From an uncultured Mycoplasmatota bacterium (lineage in GTDB: Bacteria > Bacillota_I > Bacilli_A > RF39 > UBA660), in NCBI GenBank assembly GCA_900546245.1, contig URBY01000027.1, positions 1 to 15,733 on the forward strand: DNA of 15,733 nucleotides, in the 5' to 3' direction. A program made the translations under genes and the position numbers. Under the pieces are notes generated by a model. It did not search any database and was not told the DNA's origin. It was given only the letters and a program-made list of their open reading frames with translations. Below are positions 1-8,390 of this stretch, in pieces. How positions within the stretch are numbered: position 1 is the stretch's first letter; each line of letters starts with the position of its first letter.

Positions 1-2062
1 ATGAAACAGTCGCATATCCTACAGAGTGTGATTTATTAAATCCATAATCAGCAAATTTGTAAATTAAATCAAATACTTTATTACTTACTTCTTCACTATA
101 ACCTTTATTTATACTTCTTGAAATAAATTTTTCTCTTTCACTATCCATTATTTCATGTTTCTTTTTACTCATGGCTCTTCTTAAAATATCAGCTTCACCT
201 AAAGTATATCCTGCCATTACACTCGCTATTTGCATTATTTGTTCTTGATAGATAATTATTCCATAAGTGCTTTCTAAAATAGGTTTTAAGTCATCAGTTA
301 AATATGTAACTTTTTCTTTACCTTCTTTTCTTCTAATATAAGAATCTATATTTTCCATAGGCCCTGGTCTAAATAACGCTATTATAACTGCTAAATCATC
401 AAATGATTCTACATTAAATTTTCTAAGTACATTTTTCATACCAGTTGATTCAAACTGAAATATTCCATCTGTATCTACACTTTTAAAAAGTTCAATTGTT
501 TTTTTATCATCAAGTGGTATTTTAGAAAAGTTAACACTTTTTATTTCTGAAAGTAATTCGCTTATTAATGACAAGTTAGTAATAGATAAAAAGTCCATTT
601 TAAGTAAACCAAGTTCTTCTAAGTATGTCATATCATAGCCTGTTATAAATTCATCATCTGATATTTTATAAAGTGGTATATATCTATCTAAGTTTTCTCT
701 AGATATAATTACGCCTGCGGCATGAATTGATGTTTGTCTTTTTAAGTTTTCTAGGTGAGACGCAATATCATATATTCTAGTTAATAATGTATCTTTTTCC
801 AATCTATCTTTTACTAAATCACTTTTTTTGTTTTCTGAAAGAGATAAATTAGAATCTATTAATTTAATAAAATCATCTGTTTTTTGAGCTTGAATATCAA
901 ATATTCTAGATATATCTCTTAATACTTGTTTTGCTTTTAATGTAGAAAATGTAAGAATTTGCGCAACTCTTTTATTACCATATTTATTTTCAACATATTT
1001 TATTACTTCATCTCTTCTTGAAGCATCAAAGTCCATATCAATATCTGGCATTGTTACTCTTTCTGGATTTAAGAATCTTTCAAATAATAAATCATATTTA
1101 ATTGGATCTATATCTGTTATACCAAGTGAGTAACTAACAAGGCTTCCAGCTGCACTACCTCTTCCAGGTCCTACTAATATATCATTTCTTTTTGAATATC
1201 TTACATAGTCAAATACAACTAAGAAATAATTACAAAATCCCATTTTATTTATAATATTTAATTCATACATTAATCTATCTGCGTATTTTATAGGAACTTT
1301 ATTATCTAATCTTTTAAGTAATCCTTTTTTACATAACTCTGTTAAATATTTAAATTCATCAAAGTTTTCATCTTCATTATATTTTGGTAATAAACCTGTA
1401 TTTTTTTCTATCTTTAAATTAACACTATCAATAATTATTTTATAATTAATAATATCATTTTTATCCATTAAATTAAGTACTTCGTCATTATCTAATAAAT
1501 AATTATAGTTATCAAATATATATTCTTTTTTATCACTTAATTTAACTCCATCTTTTATCATATATAAATACTTTAAGTATTCTTTATCTTCTTTATTTAA
1601 TACTCTTATTTCATTTGCGAATACACATTTTTTATTTTTTATATTATTTCTTTCTTCTTTTGTTTTATATGATACAAATATATTTTTATAAAAAGGACTT
1701 ATTTCATCATATATATTAATTGATTCATAAGGAACAATACATAATACATTATCACTATTTTCTTTTAGAATTTGTATAGTTTTTTCATTACTACATATAT
1801 AACATAAATTTTGATATCCTTTATAATTTTCTGCATAAAGTAAAATACTATAATCATTTACCTTTACTTCAAGACCAATTATTGGTTTTATATCATATTT
1901 AAGCATTGTCTTATAAAATTCCATAACTCCAAACATATTATCATCTGTTATCGATAGTGCATTTATATTTAACTCTTTTGCCCTTTTTGCTAAAGATTCT
2001 ATAGTATTTAAACTAGTAAGCAAGGAATAATTAGTTTTAACTCTTAGTGGTATATAATTCAT
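1..2062 (-). CDS. dnaE: DNA polymerase III subunit alpha (DnaE), partial at left edge
   Basis: This is the replicative DNA polymerase catalytic subunit. The first 687 codons are present and the 3' end lies beyond the left edge. Translation from ATG at 2062, behind an AAGGAGG site at 2069-2075, begins MNYIPLRVKTNYSLL, which is the PHP-domain start of DnaE. The polymerase core shows GRGSAAGSLVSYSLGITDID and then PDIDMDFDASRRDE near residues 339-352, with the catalytic Asp pair in the DID motif. The visible part ends in YGFNKSHSVGYATVS, the conserved C family helix. The PHP metal ligands look lost: HLxVHSxYS of homologues is PLRVKTNYS here, and TDDH is TDDN, so proofreading from this domain is unlikely. 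No PolC-type exonuclease insertion is visible. The gene is transcribed away from rpmB. Family assignment is secure; DnaE1 versus DnaE3 subtype is not decided. Confidence 0.95.
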   Translation of the reverse strand, partial: MNYIPLRVKTNYSLLTSLNTIESLAKRAKELNINALSITDDNMFGVMEFYKTMLKYDIKPIIGLEVKVNDYSILLYAENYKGYQNLCYICSNEKTIQILKENSDNVLCIVPYESINIYDEISPFYKNIFVSYKTKEERNNIKNKKCVFANEIRVLNKEDKEYLKYLYMIKDGVKLSDKKEYIFDNYNYLLDNDEVLNLMDKNDIINYKIIIDSVNLKIEKNTGLLPKYNEDENFDEFKYLTELCKKGLLKRLDNKVPIKYADRLMYELNIINKMGFCNYFLVVFDYVRYSKRNDILVGPGRGSAAGSLVSYSLGITDIDPIKYDLLFERFLNPERVTMPDIDMDFDASRRDEVIKYVENKYGNKRVAQILTFSTLKAKQVLRDISRIFDIQAQKTDDFIKLIDSNLSLSENKKSDLVKDRLEKDTLLTRIYDIASHLENLKRQTSIHAAGVIISRENLDRYIPLYKISDDEFITGYDMTYLEELGLLKMDFLSITNLSLISELLSEIKSVNFSKIPLDDKKTIELFKSVDTDGIFQFESTGMKNVLRKFNVESFDDLAVIIALFRPGPMENIDSYIRRKEGKEKVTYLTDDLKPILESTYGIIIYQEQIMQIASVMAGYTLGEADILRRAMSKKKHEIMDSEREKFISRSINKGYSEEVSNKVFDLIYKFADYGFNKSHSVGYATVS

Positions 2063-2081
2063 ATTAATCCTCCTTACATTT

Positions 2082-2110
2082 ATTGTACACAAAATACCAA
2101 ATTATTACAA
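2082..2110 (-). promoter_or_regulatory. SigA-type promoter of dnaE
   Basis: On the minus strand there is a -35 TTGTAA (2105-2110), 17 bp, and a -10 TACAAT (2082-2087). The predicted start of transcription near 2075 would leave a leader of only about 13 nt that holds the AAGGAGG site. Confidence 0.55.
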
Positions 2111-2115
2111 TATAA

Positions 2116-2144
2116 TTGACTTAAAACGAATAATATGTTAAAGT
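2116..2144 (+). promoter_or_regulatory. SigA-type promoter of rpmB
   Basis: A -35 TTGACT (2116-2121) and a -10 TAAAGT (2139-2144) are separated by exactly 17 bp, with a TGT extended -10. An upstream in-frame ATG at 2135 lies inside the spacer of this promoter, which argues that translation starts at 2180 instead. Confidence 0.65.
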
Positions 2145-2179
2145 TATTAAGCAAGAAGTTTTTTAAAGGAGGAATTACA

Positions 2180-2353
2180 ATGTCTAAAAAAGTAACAGCA
2201 AAAAGACCAAATTCAGCTAATAACGTTTCTCATGCTAAAAATGTAACAAAAAGAAAACAAAAATTAAATTTCCAATATGTAACAATAAATGGTGTTAGAT
2301 TTAAAACTACAGCTAGAGAAGCAAGAATACTTAGAAGATTAGCTAGCAAATAA
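2180..2353 (+). CDS. rpmB: Large-subunit ribosomal protein bL28
   Basis: This 57-residue basic protein matches bL28 of the 50S subunit: AKRPNSANNVSHAKNVTKRK is the family's GxNVSHAxxxTKR signature, followed by the FQYVTINGVRFKTTAREARILRR tail region. The ATG at 2180 is chosen because a strong AAAGGAGG site (2165-2172) sits 7 nt before it; a longer reading from 2135 would start inside the promoter. It is a little shorter than the usual ~62 residues. The N-terminal Cys-containing CxxTGK segment is reduced to KKVTAK, so this is a Cys-free, non-zinc form. It is monocistronic, with its own promoter and terminator. Confidence 0.93.
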   Translation: MSKKVTAKRPNSANNVSHAKNVTKRKQKLNFQYVTINGVRFKTTAREARILRRLASK

Positions 2354-2355
2354 TT

Positions 2356-2380
2356 AAGTAACCATTTGGTTACTTTTTTT
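2356..2380 (+). terminator. Rho-independent terminator of rpmB
   Basis: The stem AGTAACC/GGTTACT (2357-2363 with 2368-2374) with a 4-nt loop is followed directly by seven T residues (2374-2380). It lies 3 nt after the rpmB stop codon. Confidence 0.9.
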
Positions 2381-2387
2381 ATTACCT

Positions 2388-2418
2388 AAAATAAGAAAAA
2401 TTTGATATTTCTATCAAA
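2388..2418 (-). terminator. Rho-independent terminator of thrS
   Basis: On the minus strand the stem TTTGATA/TATCAAA (2401-2407 with 2412-2418) is followed by a TTTTTCTTATTTT tract. It begins one base after the thrS stop codon and faces the rpmB terminator. Confidence 0.85.
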
Positions 2419-2419
2419 T

Positions 2420-4171
2420 TTATCTATATTTTTTTATTTCATTATTTAAAAGTACAACAAAATCATCTATTGATATTGTAACTGTTTCAGTACTTCCATG
2501 TTTTCTATATGATATATTACCATTTTCTTTTTCTTTATCACCTAAAATAATAACTAATGGTATTTTCTTTAAGTTTGCTTCTCTTAATTTATATCCAAGT
2601 TTTTCTTCTCTATCATCAAGCTCAACTCTTATATTATTTTCTCTTAAAGTATTTTCTATAGTTTTAGCATATCTTAAATGATATTCATTATTAACTGGTA
2701 TAATAGTTGCTTCTACTGGAGAAAGCCAAAGTGGAAGGGCTCCTTTTGTTTCTTCTAGTAAGAATGCTAAGAATCTATCTAATGATCCTAAAATAGCTCT
2801 ATGAATAACAACTGGTCTTTTTTTACTTCCATCTTTATCTATATAACTTAAATCAAATCTTTCTGGAAGAAGGAAATCAAGTTGACAAGTTGAAAGTGTT
2901 ACATCATGTCCAATAGCAGATTTAACTTGTACATCAAGTTTTGGTCCATAGAATGCTGCTTCACCTTTTGCTTCATAAAATGGAATATTAAGTTCTGTTA
3001 AAACATTTCTAAGTTCATTTTCAGCACTTTCCCACATTTCATCATCATCAAAATATTTTTCTTTATCTTCTTTATCTCTAAGTGATAATCTAAATTCATA
3101 ATCATTAAATCCAAAGTCTTTATAAGTATCAAGTATTAACTTAACAACTCCTGCAAATTCATCTTTTATTTGTTCTTTGCTGCAGAATATATGTGAATCA
3201 TTTTGAGTAAATGCTCTTGTTCTTTCTATACCACAAACAGCACCTGATGCTTCATATCTAAAGTCATTTGCAACTTCAGCAAGTCTTATAGGTAAATCTC
3301 TATATGAATGAAGTGAATTTTTATAAATCATCATATGATGAGGACAATTCATTGGTCTTAATACATATTCTTCTTCATCTAACTTCATAACAGGGAACAT
3401 ATCTTCTTTATAATGATCCCAGTGACCAGATGTTTTATATAAATCAACACTACCTAAACTTGGTGTCCATACATGTTTGTATCCTAATTTTATTTCTTTA
3501 TCTTGAATATATCTTTCAAGTAATAGTCTAATCATACCACCATTAGGAAGCCATAAAGGTAGTCCCTTACCTACTAATTCTGAATTTGTAAATATTTCTA
3601 GGTCTTTACCTATTTTTCTATGGTCTCTTTCTTTTGCTTCTTCTAGTAATTTTAAGTGTGCATCTAAATCTTCTTCTGTATTAAAACATACACCATATAC
3701 TCTTTGAAGCATTTTATTTTTAGAATCACCTTTATAATAAGCACCTGATACTTTTAATAATTTAAAGTATTTCATATCTTTAGTAGTATTCATATGTGGT
3801 CCACGGCATAAATCAACAAAGTCATCTTGTTTATATGCACTTATTGTTTCACTGTCATCTAAGTTTTTAATAATATCTACTTTATATGGATCATCTTTAA
3901 ACATCTCTAAAGCTTCTTCTTTAGTAAGTTCTAATCTTTTAATTAATTTATTACTTTTTGATATTTTTTTCATTTCTTTTTCTATTTTAGGTAAATCTTC
4001 TTCTTTTATAACTTCATCACCTAAATCAATATCATAGTAAAAACCTTCTTCTATAACAGGTCCAACCCAAAACTTTGCATTTGGATATAAATGTCTTACA
4101 GCATGCGCTAAAAGATGTGCACAGCTATGATTAAGTGTATTTAATTCTTTATTTTCTTTTATATTGATCAT
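2420..4171 (-). CDS. thrS: Threonyl-tRNA synthetase lacking the TGS domain
   Basis: This enzyme charges tRNA-Thr with threonine. It has 583 residues against the usual ~640. It opens directly at the editing domain (H15-x3-H19 in NHSCAHLLAH; C122 and H126 in DLCRGPH), so the N-terminal TGS domain (~60 residues) is missing. The catalytic core has the zinc ligands C276 (MNCPHH), H327 (NDSHIF) and H457 (VVIHRAILGS). Motif 2 Arg is in FRYEASG (R305) and motif 3 Arg in LGSLDRF (R466). The C-terminal anticodon-binding domain follows from about residue 480. The start is supported by GGAGGAG upstream at the right distance. The gene has its own promoter and a T-box leader, and it lies downstream of dnaB-dnaI. 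Identity is certain. The missing domain could only be an error if the start were wrong, but the upstream sequence is the T-box terminator. Confidence 0.97.
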   Translation of the reverse strand: MINIKENKELNTLNHSCAHLLAHAVRHLYPNAKFWVGPVIEEGFYYDIDLGDEVIKEEDLPKIEKEMKKISKSNKLIKRLELTKEEALEMFKDDPYKVDIIKNLDDSETISAYKQDDFVDLCRGPHMNTTKDMKYFKLLKVSGAYYKGDSKNKMLQRVYGVCFNTEEDLDAHLKLLEEAKERDHRKIGKDLEIFTNSELVGKGLPLWLPNGGMIRLLLERYIQDKEIKLGYKHVWTPSLGSVDLYKTSGHWDHYKEDMFPVMKLDEEEYVLRPMNCPHHMMIYKNSLHSYRDLPIRLAEVANDFRYEASGAVCGIERTRAFTQNDSHIFCSKEQIKDEFAGVVKLILDTYKDFGFNDYEFRLSLRDKEDKEKYFDDDEMWESAENELRNVLTELNIPFYEAKGEAAFYGPKLDVQVKSAIGHDVTLSTCQLDFLLPERFDLSYIDKDGSKKRPVVIHRAILGSLDRFLAFLLEETKGALPLWLSPVEATIIPVNNEYHLRYAKTIENTLRENNIRVELDDREEKLGYKLREANLKKIPLVIILGDKEKENGNISYRKHGSTETVTISIDDFVVLLNNEIKKYR

Positions 4172-4249
4172 TTCTCTTCTCCTCCATTAAATCTTTAAAA
4201 TATTCTTTTTTTAAATCTTTGTAAACTCTTTCTTTTCCATATTTTCTCC

Positions 4250-4452
4250 AAAGAAAAAAGGATGGCATTTAAGGAGTGCATGTGCACGGTACCATCCTTT
4301 ATTTTACTTAATTTAGATAACGGCCTTTAAAACCGAAAATTATTAATTTCACTCAGAAGTAGTAACTTATTAACTAACTAATTAGCCTTCCACCAATGGC
4401 TAACTCTCTTTATAGTAATCATTAATAAATCATGTCTTCGTCACAGATTTAC
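4250..4452 (-). promoter_or_regulatory. T-box leader (tRNA-Thr-sensing) of thrS
   Basis: Reading the minus strand, Stem I starts with GUGACGAAG (about 4444-4436), which faces CUUCUGAGUG. GAAG/CUUC closes the specifier loop, and flanking GA/UGA bases form the usual kink-turn. The specifier reads GUU-ACU-A, so the codon is ACU (4361-4363), a threonine codon, followed by the expected purine. The distal stem UUAGCC/GGCUAA is at 4398-4403 and 4382-4387. The T-box sequence is AAAGGATGGTACCGTG (about 4285-4300); its UGGU would pair with a tRNA ending in ACCA. GGATGG (4292-4297) can instead pair with CCATCC to form a terminator followed by T6 (about 4255-4300). Uncharged tRNA-Thr is expected to stabilise the antiterminator and allow thrS transcription. 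Confidence 0.92.
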
Positions 4453-4458
4453 AAATAA

Positions 4459-4487
4459 ATAATATCACATTTTATAAAACATGTAAA
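4459..4487 (-). promoter_or_regulatory. SigA-type promoter of the thrS T-box transcript
   Basis: A -35 TTTACA (4482-4487), 17 bp and a -10 TATTAT (4459-4464) preceded by TGA form an extended -10. Transcription would start near 4452, just before Stem I of the T-box. The promoter lies immediately after the stop of the upstream RNB gene. Confidence 0.75.
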
Positions 4488-4492
4488 TATAA

Positions 4493-6058
4493 TTAATGAT
4501 TTTTATTTAATGAATCAACCATTTTTTTAACATATGTTGTAATTTCTTCCTTTGTTTCTTCTTTTGGAATATTAAATATATATTGATGAAGTAATAACTG
4601 ACACATTAATGATGATTTATCATATATTGGAGATGTTGCCTTTGAATAAGATTTATAATTTTCAAAACCAGAATTATAATTATCCGCAAATGTTGAATAA
4701 TGGTTTTTTCTGCCATCACCACATAAAAATATACCTGGTATATTACATTTTATAAAACATTCACTAACAATACATCCATATAAAATCATATATTTTTTTA
4801 CTAAAGAATGTCCAATATTTTGTATTGATGGATAAGGAGTAAAATTATTATTATCTACTATTGTATGAAGTTCTGCAAGTTCTATTACAGTTTCTTTTAA
4901 TTCTTTACAAACATTATCTTCTGAAATTATTTTAGAAATATCACCATATACCAAATTTTTACTTGCTTTAATTTTTGTTTTAAGTATTTTATAATCTCTA
5001 ATTATTCCATTTCTATCTATTTCAACAAATAAACTAATTGCATTTTTCATTTTATTAGCACTTAATGATGCTTTTTGTTTATTAAAATTAACTCCTGTTT
5101 TAAAAAATTCAGTAGCATCTTTAAAATTACCTAATGAATATACATCCGCAATATGAATACCTAAAATAAAGGTCCCATCATTTGTTTTTTCAACTGATAA
5201 ACCATCATCTATCTTACTTGTTGCATTACTTTTTATATTATTATTTCCATCAATCATAATCTCATTGTCAACAGTTATTATGTATTCATTATCAAGTAAT
5301 ACTCTATTATCATATTTATCTATTGTAAGTGATTCAATTTTTCTTTTTAATACGCCTTTATCAAAGGATATATCATTTATTCCAAGTAAATTATAGAATT
5401 CATTTTTATTTAAATTTAAACATTTAATATTTATTATATAATTTAATAAGTTTTTATAATATAAAAATCTATTAGCTTTCTTATTTTTAGCATTATATAC
5501 AGAATTATAAAGAAGTGTATTAAAATCTCTACCTTTAAAGTCAATGCATTCACTAAGTAATTCTAAATTAGAAAACATCAATTTTAATGATTCATTAATA
5601 TTATCCGATTTCAAAATTTTTTCAGTAACATTTTCAAAATTGATTATTTTTTCAAGTTCAATAATATCAAGATCAATCCTATCTGCAATAGTATCTTTAA
5701 GCATATTAATATGTAATAATATATGCTTTATAGAGTTAAATAATTCAATATCTTTTTCATTCAAATCAAGAATTTTAATTTTTAAAGAATCTCTTAAATC
5801 ATTTAATATATTTATTGCTTTTTTTACATCAGAAAACTTATTATACTTTAAATTATTTAAGTATTTAAAAACATTATGAACTTCTTTTTTAGCTAAATAA
5901 TCTTCATTATTCATAGATAAAATATATTTTTTAATTTCAATTATATCACAAAATTGTTTCTTAAACTTTTTATAAGTAATGCCATCAGAAGAATATTTAC
6001 TATATAATTGTTTTGAGCTTGGAACACCACTTCTAAATGAATCAATAATACCTACCAT
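4493..6058 (-). CDS. RNB-domain (RNase II/R-like) protein with degenerate active site
   Basis: The C-terminal half of this 521-residue protein resembles the RNB exoribonuclease domain: SKIDDGLSVE (281-290), then LGIHIADVYSLGNF (299-312), a SLVKKYMILYG helix (~418-428) and a SKATSPIYDKSSL segment (472-484) at the place of the family's TSPIRRYxDL. Key residues are altered. The DxDD cluster is K282-x-D284-D285, and the two Arg of SPIRR are Tyr479 and Asp480. The first ~250 residues are Lys/Asn/Leu-rich and helical-looking, with no cold-shock or S1 domain I can recognise. It may be an RNA-binding protein or a weak nuclease. Its ATG follows GGAGG, and it lies 17 bp after dnaI in the same operon. 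It occupies the slot between dnaI and thrS where Bacillus has ytxC, to which I see no similarity. Confidence 0.7.
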   Translation of the reverse strand: MVGIIDSFRSGVPSSKQLYSKYSSDGITYKKFKKQFCDIIEIKKYILSMNNEDYLAKKEVHNVFKYLNNLKYNKFSDVKKAINILNDLRDSLKIKILDLNEKDIELFNSIKHILLHINMLKDTIADRIDLDIIELEKIINFENVTEKILKSDNINESLKLMFSNLELLSECIDFKGRDFNTLLYNSVYNAKNKKANRFLYYKNLLNYIINIKCLNLNKNEFYNLLGINDISFDKGVLKRKIESLTIDKYDNRVLLDNEYIITVDNEIMIDGNNNIKSNATSKIDDGLSVEKTNDGTFILGIHIADVYSLGNFKDATEFFKTGVNFNKQKASLSANKMKNAISLFVEIDRNGIIRDYKILKTKIKASKNLVYGDISKIISEDNVCKELKETVIELAELHTIVDNNNFTPYPSIQNIGHSLVKKYMILYGCIVSECFIKCNIPGIFLCGDGRKNHYSTFADNYNSGFENYKSYSKATSPIYDKSSLMCQLLLHQYIFNIPKEETKEEITTYVKKMVDSLNKNH

Positions 6059-6075
6059 ATACTTCCTCCAAACAT

Positions 6076-6990
6076 CTAATTTCTTTTATTTTCACTTATT
6101 AAAGTTAAATCATCAGTTATAAATTTAATACGTTCTATTATACGTTTTGCTTTAATTTTGTCAATTTTATCTTTGCTTTCACTTAAATGTACTTCAAGTT
6201 CTTCAATCGATAAATTAGATGTAAAAAATGTTGGAAGTTTTTCATCCATTCTATACTGAATAATTGGTCCTAATATTTCATCTCTTGACCATGATGATAT
6301 ATTTTCTGCTCCTATATCATCTAAGAGTAGTAAATCTGCTTTTTTAGCAAATTCAAATTTTTCTTCAAAATCTTTTCCAAAAGATGATTTTAAATTTCTT
6401 AAAAACTCTGGATAATAAATAAGTGCACCTTTATATCCATCTTTAATAAGTTCATTAATCATTGCTGAGACAATATACGATTTGCCAGAGCCAAAATTAC
6501 CACTTAAGTATAAACCTTTACAAGATTTACCCTCTTTATAATCCTTTATAAAATTTATAACCCATTTTATTAGTTCTTTTCTTTTTTTATCATCGGTATA
6601 AATATCTTTCATTTTAGCATTTCTAACTTCTTTAGAAACTTCAAAGAAATAACCATCTTTTATATATTCTATGTCATGTAAAATTTTATTTTTGTATTTA
6701 CAAGTTTTATGTGAAAAATTAAGATTACCATCTATAATAATTGGTTCATAAAAACACCCTATAACTTCATTTTTACAATTTTCAATACCTTTACAATTTT
6801 TGCAATTTTCTTTTTCATCAAAACACTGTTTTAAACTAGATGTATATTTCATTAAAATCTTATCATTTAAATTAATAGACTGAGTAAATTTTTTAAATTC
6901 TGGATTTTTATTTTCTTTAAAATATTCTACTTCTAAATCAGTTAAATTTTTATTTTTCTTTTCGTTAATTATTTCTTCTGCTTTAATCAT
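6076..6990 (-). CDS. dnaI: Primosomal helicase loader DnaI
   Basis: This AAA+ ATPase loads the replicative helicase onto DNA during initiation and restart. Its N-terminal part carries a cysteine cluster (C56, C63, C66, C72, C79, H94, C97) like the DnaI zinc fold that contacts the helicase. The ATPase domain shows Walker A GNFGSGKS (164-171), Walker B LLLLDDIG (D224, D225), sensor 1 TSN (257-259) and an AKRIIERI segment with the likely arginine finger (R283 or R287). At 304 residues it has the normal length. The start ATG follows AAAGGTGAT. It sits 15 bp after dnaB and 17 bp before the RNB gene, which indicates one transcript. The neighbouring dnaB, rather than DnaC context, supports DnaI over a generic IstB-type ATPase. 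Confidence 0.92.
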   Translation of the reverse strand: MIKAEEIINEKKNKNLTDLEVEYFKENKNPEFKKFTQSINLNDKILMKYTSSLKQCFDEKENCKNCKGIENCKNEVIGCFYEPIIIDGNLNFSHKTCKYKNKILHDIEYIKDGYFFEVSKEVRNAKMKDIYTDDKKRKELIKWVINFIKDYKEGKSCKGLYLSGNFGSGKSYIVSAMINELIKDGYKGALIYYPEFLRNLKSSFGKDFEEKFEFAKKADLLLLDDIGAENISSWSRDEILGPIIQYRMDEKLPTFFTSNLSIEELEVHLSESKDKIDKIKAKRIIERIKFITDDLTLISENKRN

Positions 6991-7005
6991 ATTATCACCT
7001 TTTTA

Positions 7006-8301
7006 CTACATAAAATCTTTAAGTAAATCTTTTACTTCTTCCTCTTCTTTTTCACTCATCTTTTCTTTTTCTATTTTCTTATTAAACCACTCAGGAACAA
7101 TTGTTTCATCTTTTTTATATGTTTTAACACTTTTTTGAACCATACTTTTTCTTTTCTTAAATTCTTTTTCTGCTTGATTCATCGCATCTTCTGCAGTTTC
7201 AATATTAAGTCTTTTCCATTGACCCGCAATAGTTTCAACAAAATTCTTTGTTAGTTTTTTATTATTTATTTTCATAACATAATCTAATAATACATTAACA
7301 ACTGCTGGTTTTAAATTTAAATCAACCATTAAGCTTTCAATCAAATTTAAATCTCTAGTTGTTGGTTTTGCCCCGTTATATTTTCCTTTTAAGAAATTAT
7401 ATGGAGATACTGTTTCAAATATATAAATCATCTTTGCTCTTTTACTATCATTACCTATCGGATTTCTTAAATATTCTGGTTGTTTTTGATATATAAGTGA
7501 TGGAAGTTTTCCATTATTTTCAAATTGATAATAATTTCTAGCATTTTTTCTAAATAAATTTTTATCAACATTGTGTTTTTCATTTATAGAATTAATTATT
7601 ATTCCTTTTATTTCATCAATGTCCAAATTATAAATATATGATATATTTTGAATCAAAACTTTTTCATCTTTTGTAAAATCAGTTTTTGCAAGTAACCCTT
7701 TTGGAAGTACAGATAAAAGCATATCAAAATCTATCTTACTTTCAATTTCTAAATCAAGTTTATGAATACTTTTTATATCACTTGCTGAATTTAAGAACGT
7801 ATTACCTGGTACACTATCAAATACCTCTGAAAAAGATTTTGTTATATCATTATAACTACTATAATTAATTCTTGGGACTTTAAACCTATTAACTAATCTC
7901 TCATATTCTTTTTTGCCAACATTATTATAAAGTACAATGTTAAGTATTGGATGAGAAAATATTTCATGAGCCGATAATGGTGAAAATATTTCATATATAT
8001 ATGAATTAACATCTTCACCTTCCTTGAAATACGATTTAATAAGCCCAATTGCCTCAAGTTTTTCTCTTGAAATAACTATATCACTTAATTTCATTCTCAT
8101 ACTTGTCATTAAATGATGATGTGAATTTTCTTCACTCATAAATTCATTTTTATCTAAATCAAGACATAATGTAAGATAAAGATTTATTGCACTATTTCCT
8201 ATAATTGGTTGATAAAGCATAGTTAATATTTTACTATCATTTTCTTGTAAAATAGTTTTATTAACTACAATATATGTATCTGCGGGTAAAATATTAACCA
8301 T
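7006..8301 (-). CDS. dnaB: Replication initiation/membrane attachment protein DnaB (Gram-positive type)
   Basis: This is the Bacilli-type DnaB, a co-loader that works with DnaD and DnaI to bring the helicase to oriC; it is not the helicase. The N-terminus (LPADTYIVV, then ILTMLYQPIIGNSAINLYLTL, HHHLMTSMRM, LEAIGLIKSY) follows the Bacillus subtilis DnaB pattern (LPVDPYVV, ITQLYQPLIGPVAFSLYMTL, HRQLM, LEGIGLLKVY) and forms DDBH1. The DDBH2 domain lies at about residues 296-380 (SPYNFLKGKYNG, LKPAVVNVLLDYV, FVETIAGQWKRLNI). The charged C-terminus, rich in Lys and Glu, ends at residue 431, slightly shorter than the Bacillus protein. It is the first gene of dnaB-dnaI-RNB, with AGGAGGAG before its ATG. 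No nrdR lies upstream, unlike in Bacillus. Confidence 0.92.
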   Translation of the reverse strand: MVNILPADTYIVVNKTILQENDSKILTMLYQPIIGNSAINLYLTLCLDLDKNEFMSEENSHHHLMTSMRMKLSDIVISREKLEAIGLIKSYFKEGEDVNSYIYEIFSPLSAHEIFSHPILNIVLYNNVGKKEYERLVNRFKVPRINYSSYNDITKSFSEVFDSVPGNTFLNSASDIKSIHKLDLEIESKIDFDMLLSVLPKGLLAKTDFTKDEKVLIQNISYIYNLDIDEIKGIIINSINEKHNVDKNLFRKNARNYYQFENNGKLPSLIYQKQPEYLRNPIGNDSKRAKMIYIFETVSPYNFLKGKYNGAKPTTRDLNLIESLMVDLNLKPAVVNVLLDYVMKINNKKLTKNFVETIAGQWKRLNIETAEDAMNQAEKEFKKRKSMVQKSVKTYKKDETIVPEWFNKKIEKEKMSEKEEEEVKDLLKDFM

Positions 8302-8325
8302 AAACTCCTCCTAAAACTTATAATT

Positions 8326-8354
8326 ATTATAAAATAAATTTAAACTATTTACAA
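8326..8354 (-). promoter_or_regulatory. SigA-type promoter of the dnaB-dnaI-RNB operon
   Basis: A -35 TTGTAA (8349-8354), 17 bp and a perfect -10 TATAAT (8326-8331) lie on the minus strand, about 25 bp before the dnaB ATG. Confidence 0.75.
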
Positions 8355-8384
8355 TAAAATTCATAACTTTATAGTTATGAATTT
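8355..8384 (-). terminator. Hairpin after the 229-residue gene, weak terminator
   Basis: A perfect 12-bp stem, AAATTCATAACT/AGTTATGAATTT (8357-8368 with 8373-8384), has a 4-nt loop and lies just after the stop of the upstream gene. The T tract on the minus strand is short (TTTTATT), so termination may be partial. The dnaB promoter begins directly behind it. Confidence 0.5.
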
Positions 8385-8390
8385 AATAAT

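Noticed and set aside
2135..2179. N-terminal extension of rpmB from ATG 2135
   Set aside because: That ATG lies inside the spacer of the predicted rpmB promoter and has no SD; ATG 2180 has AAAGGAGG and matches the family start.
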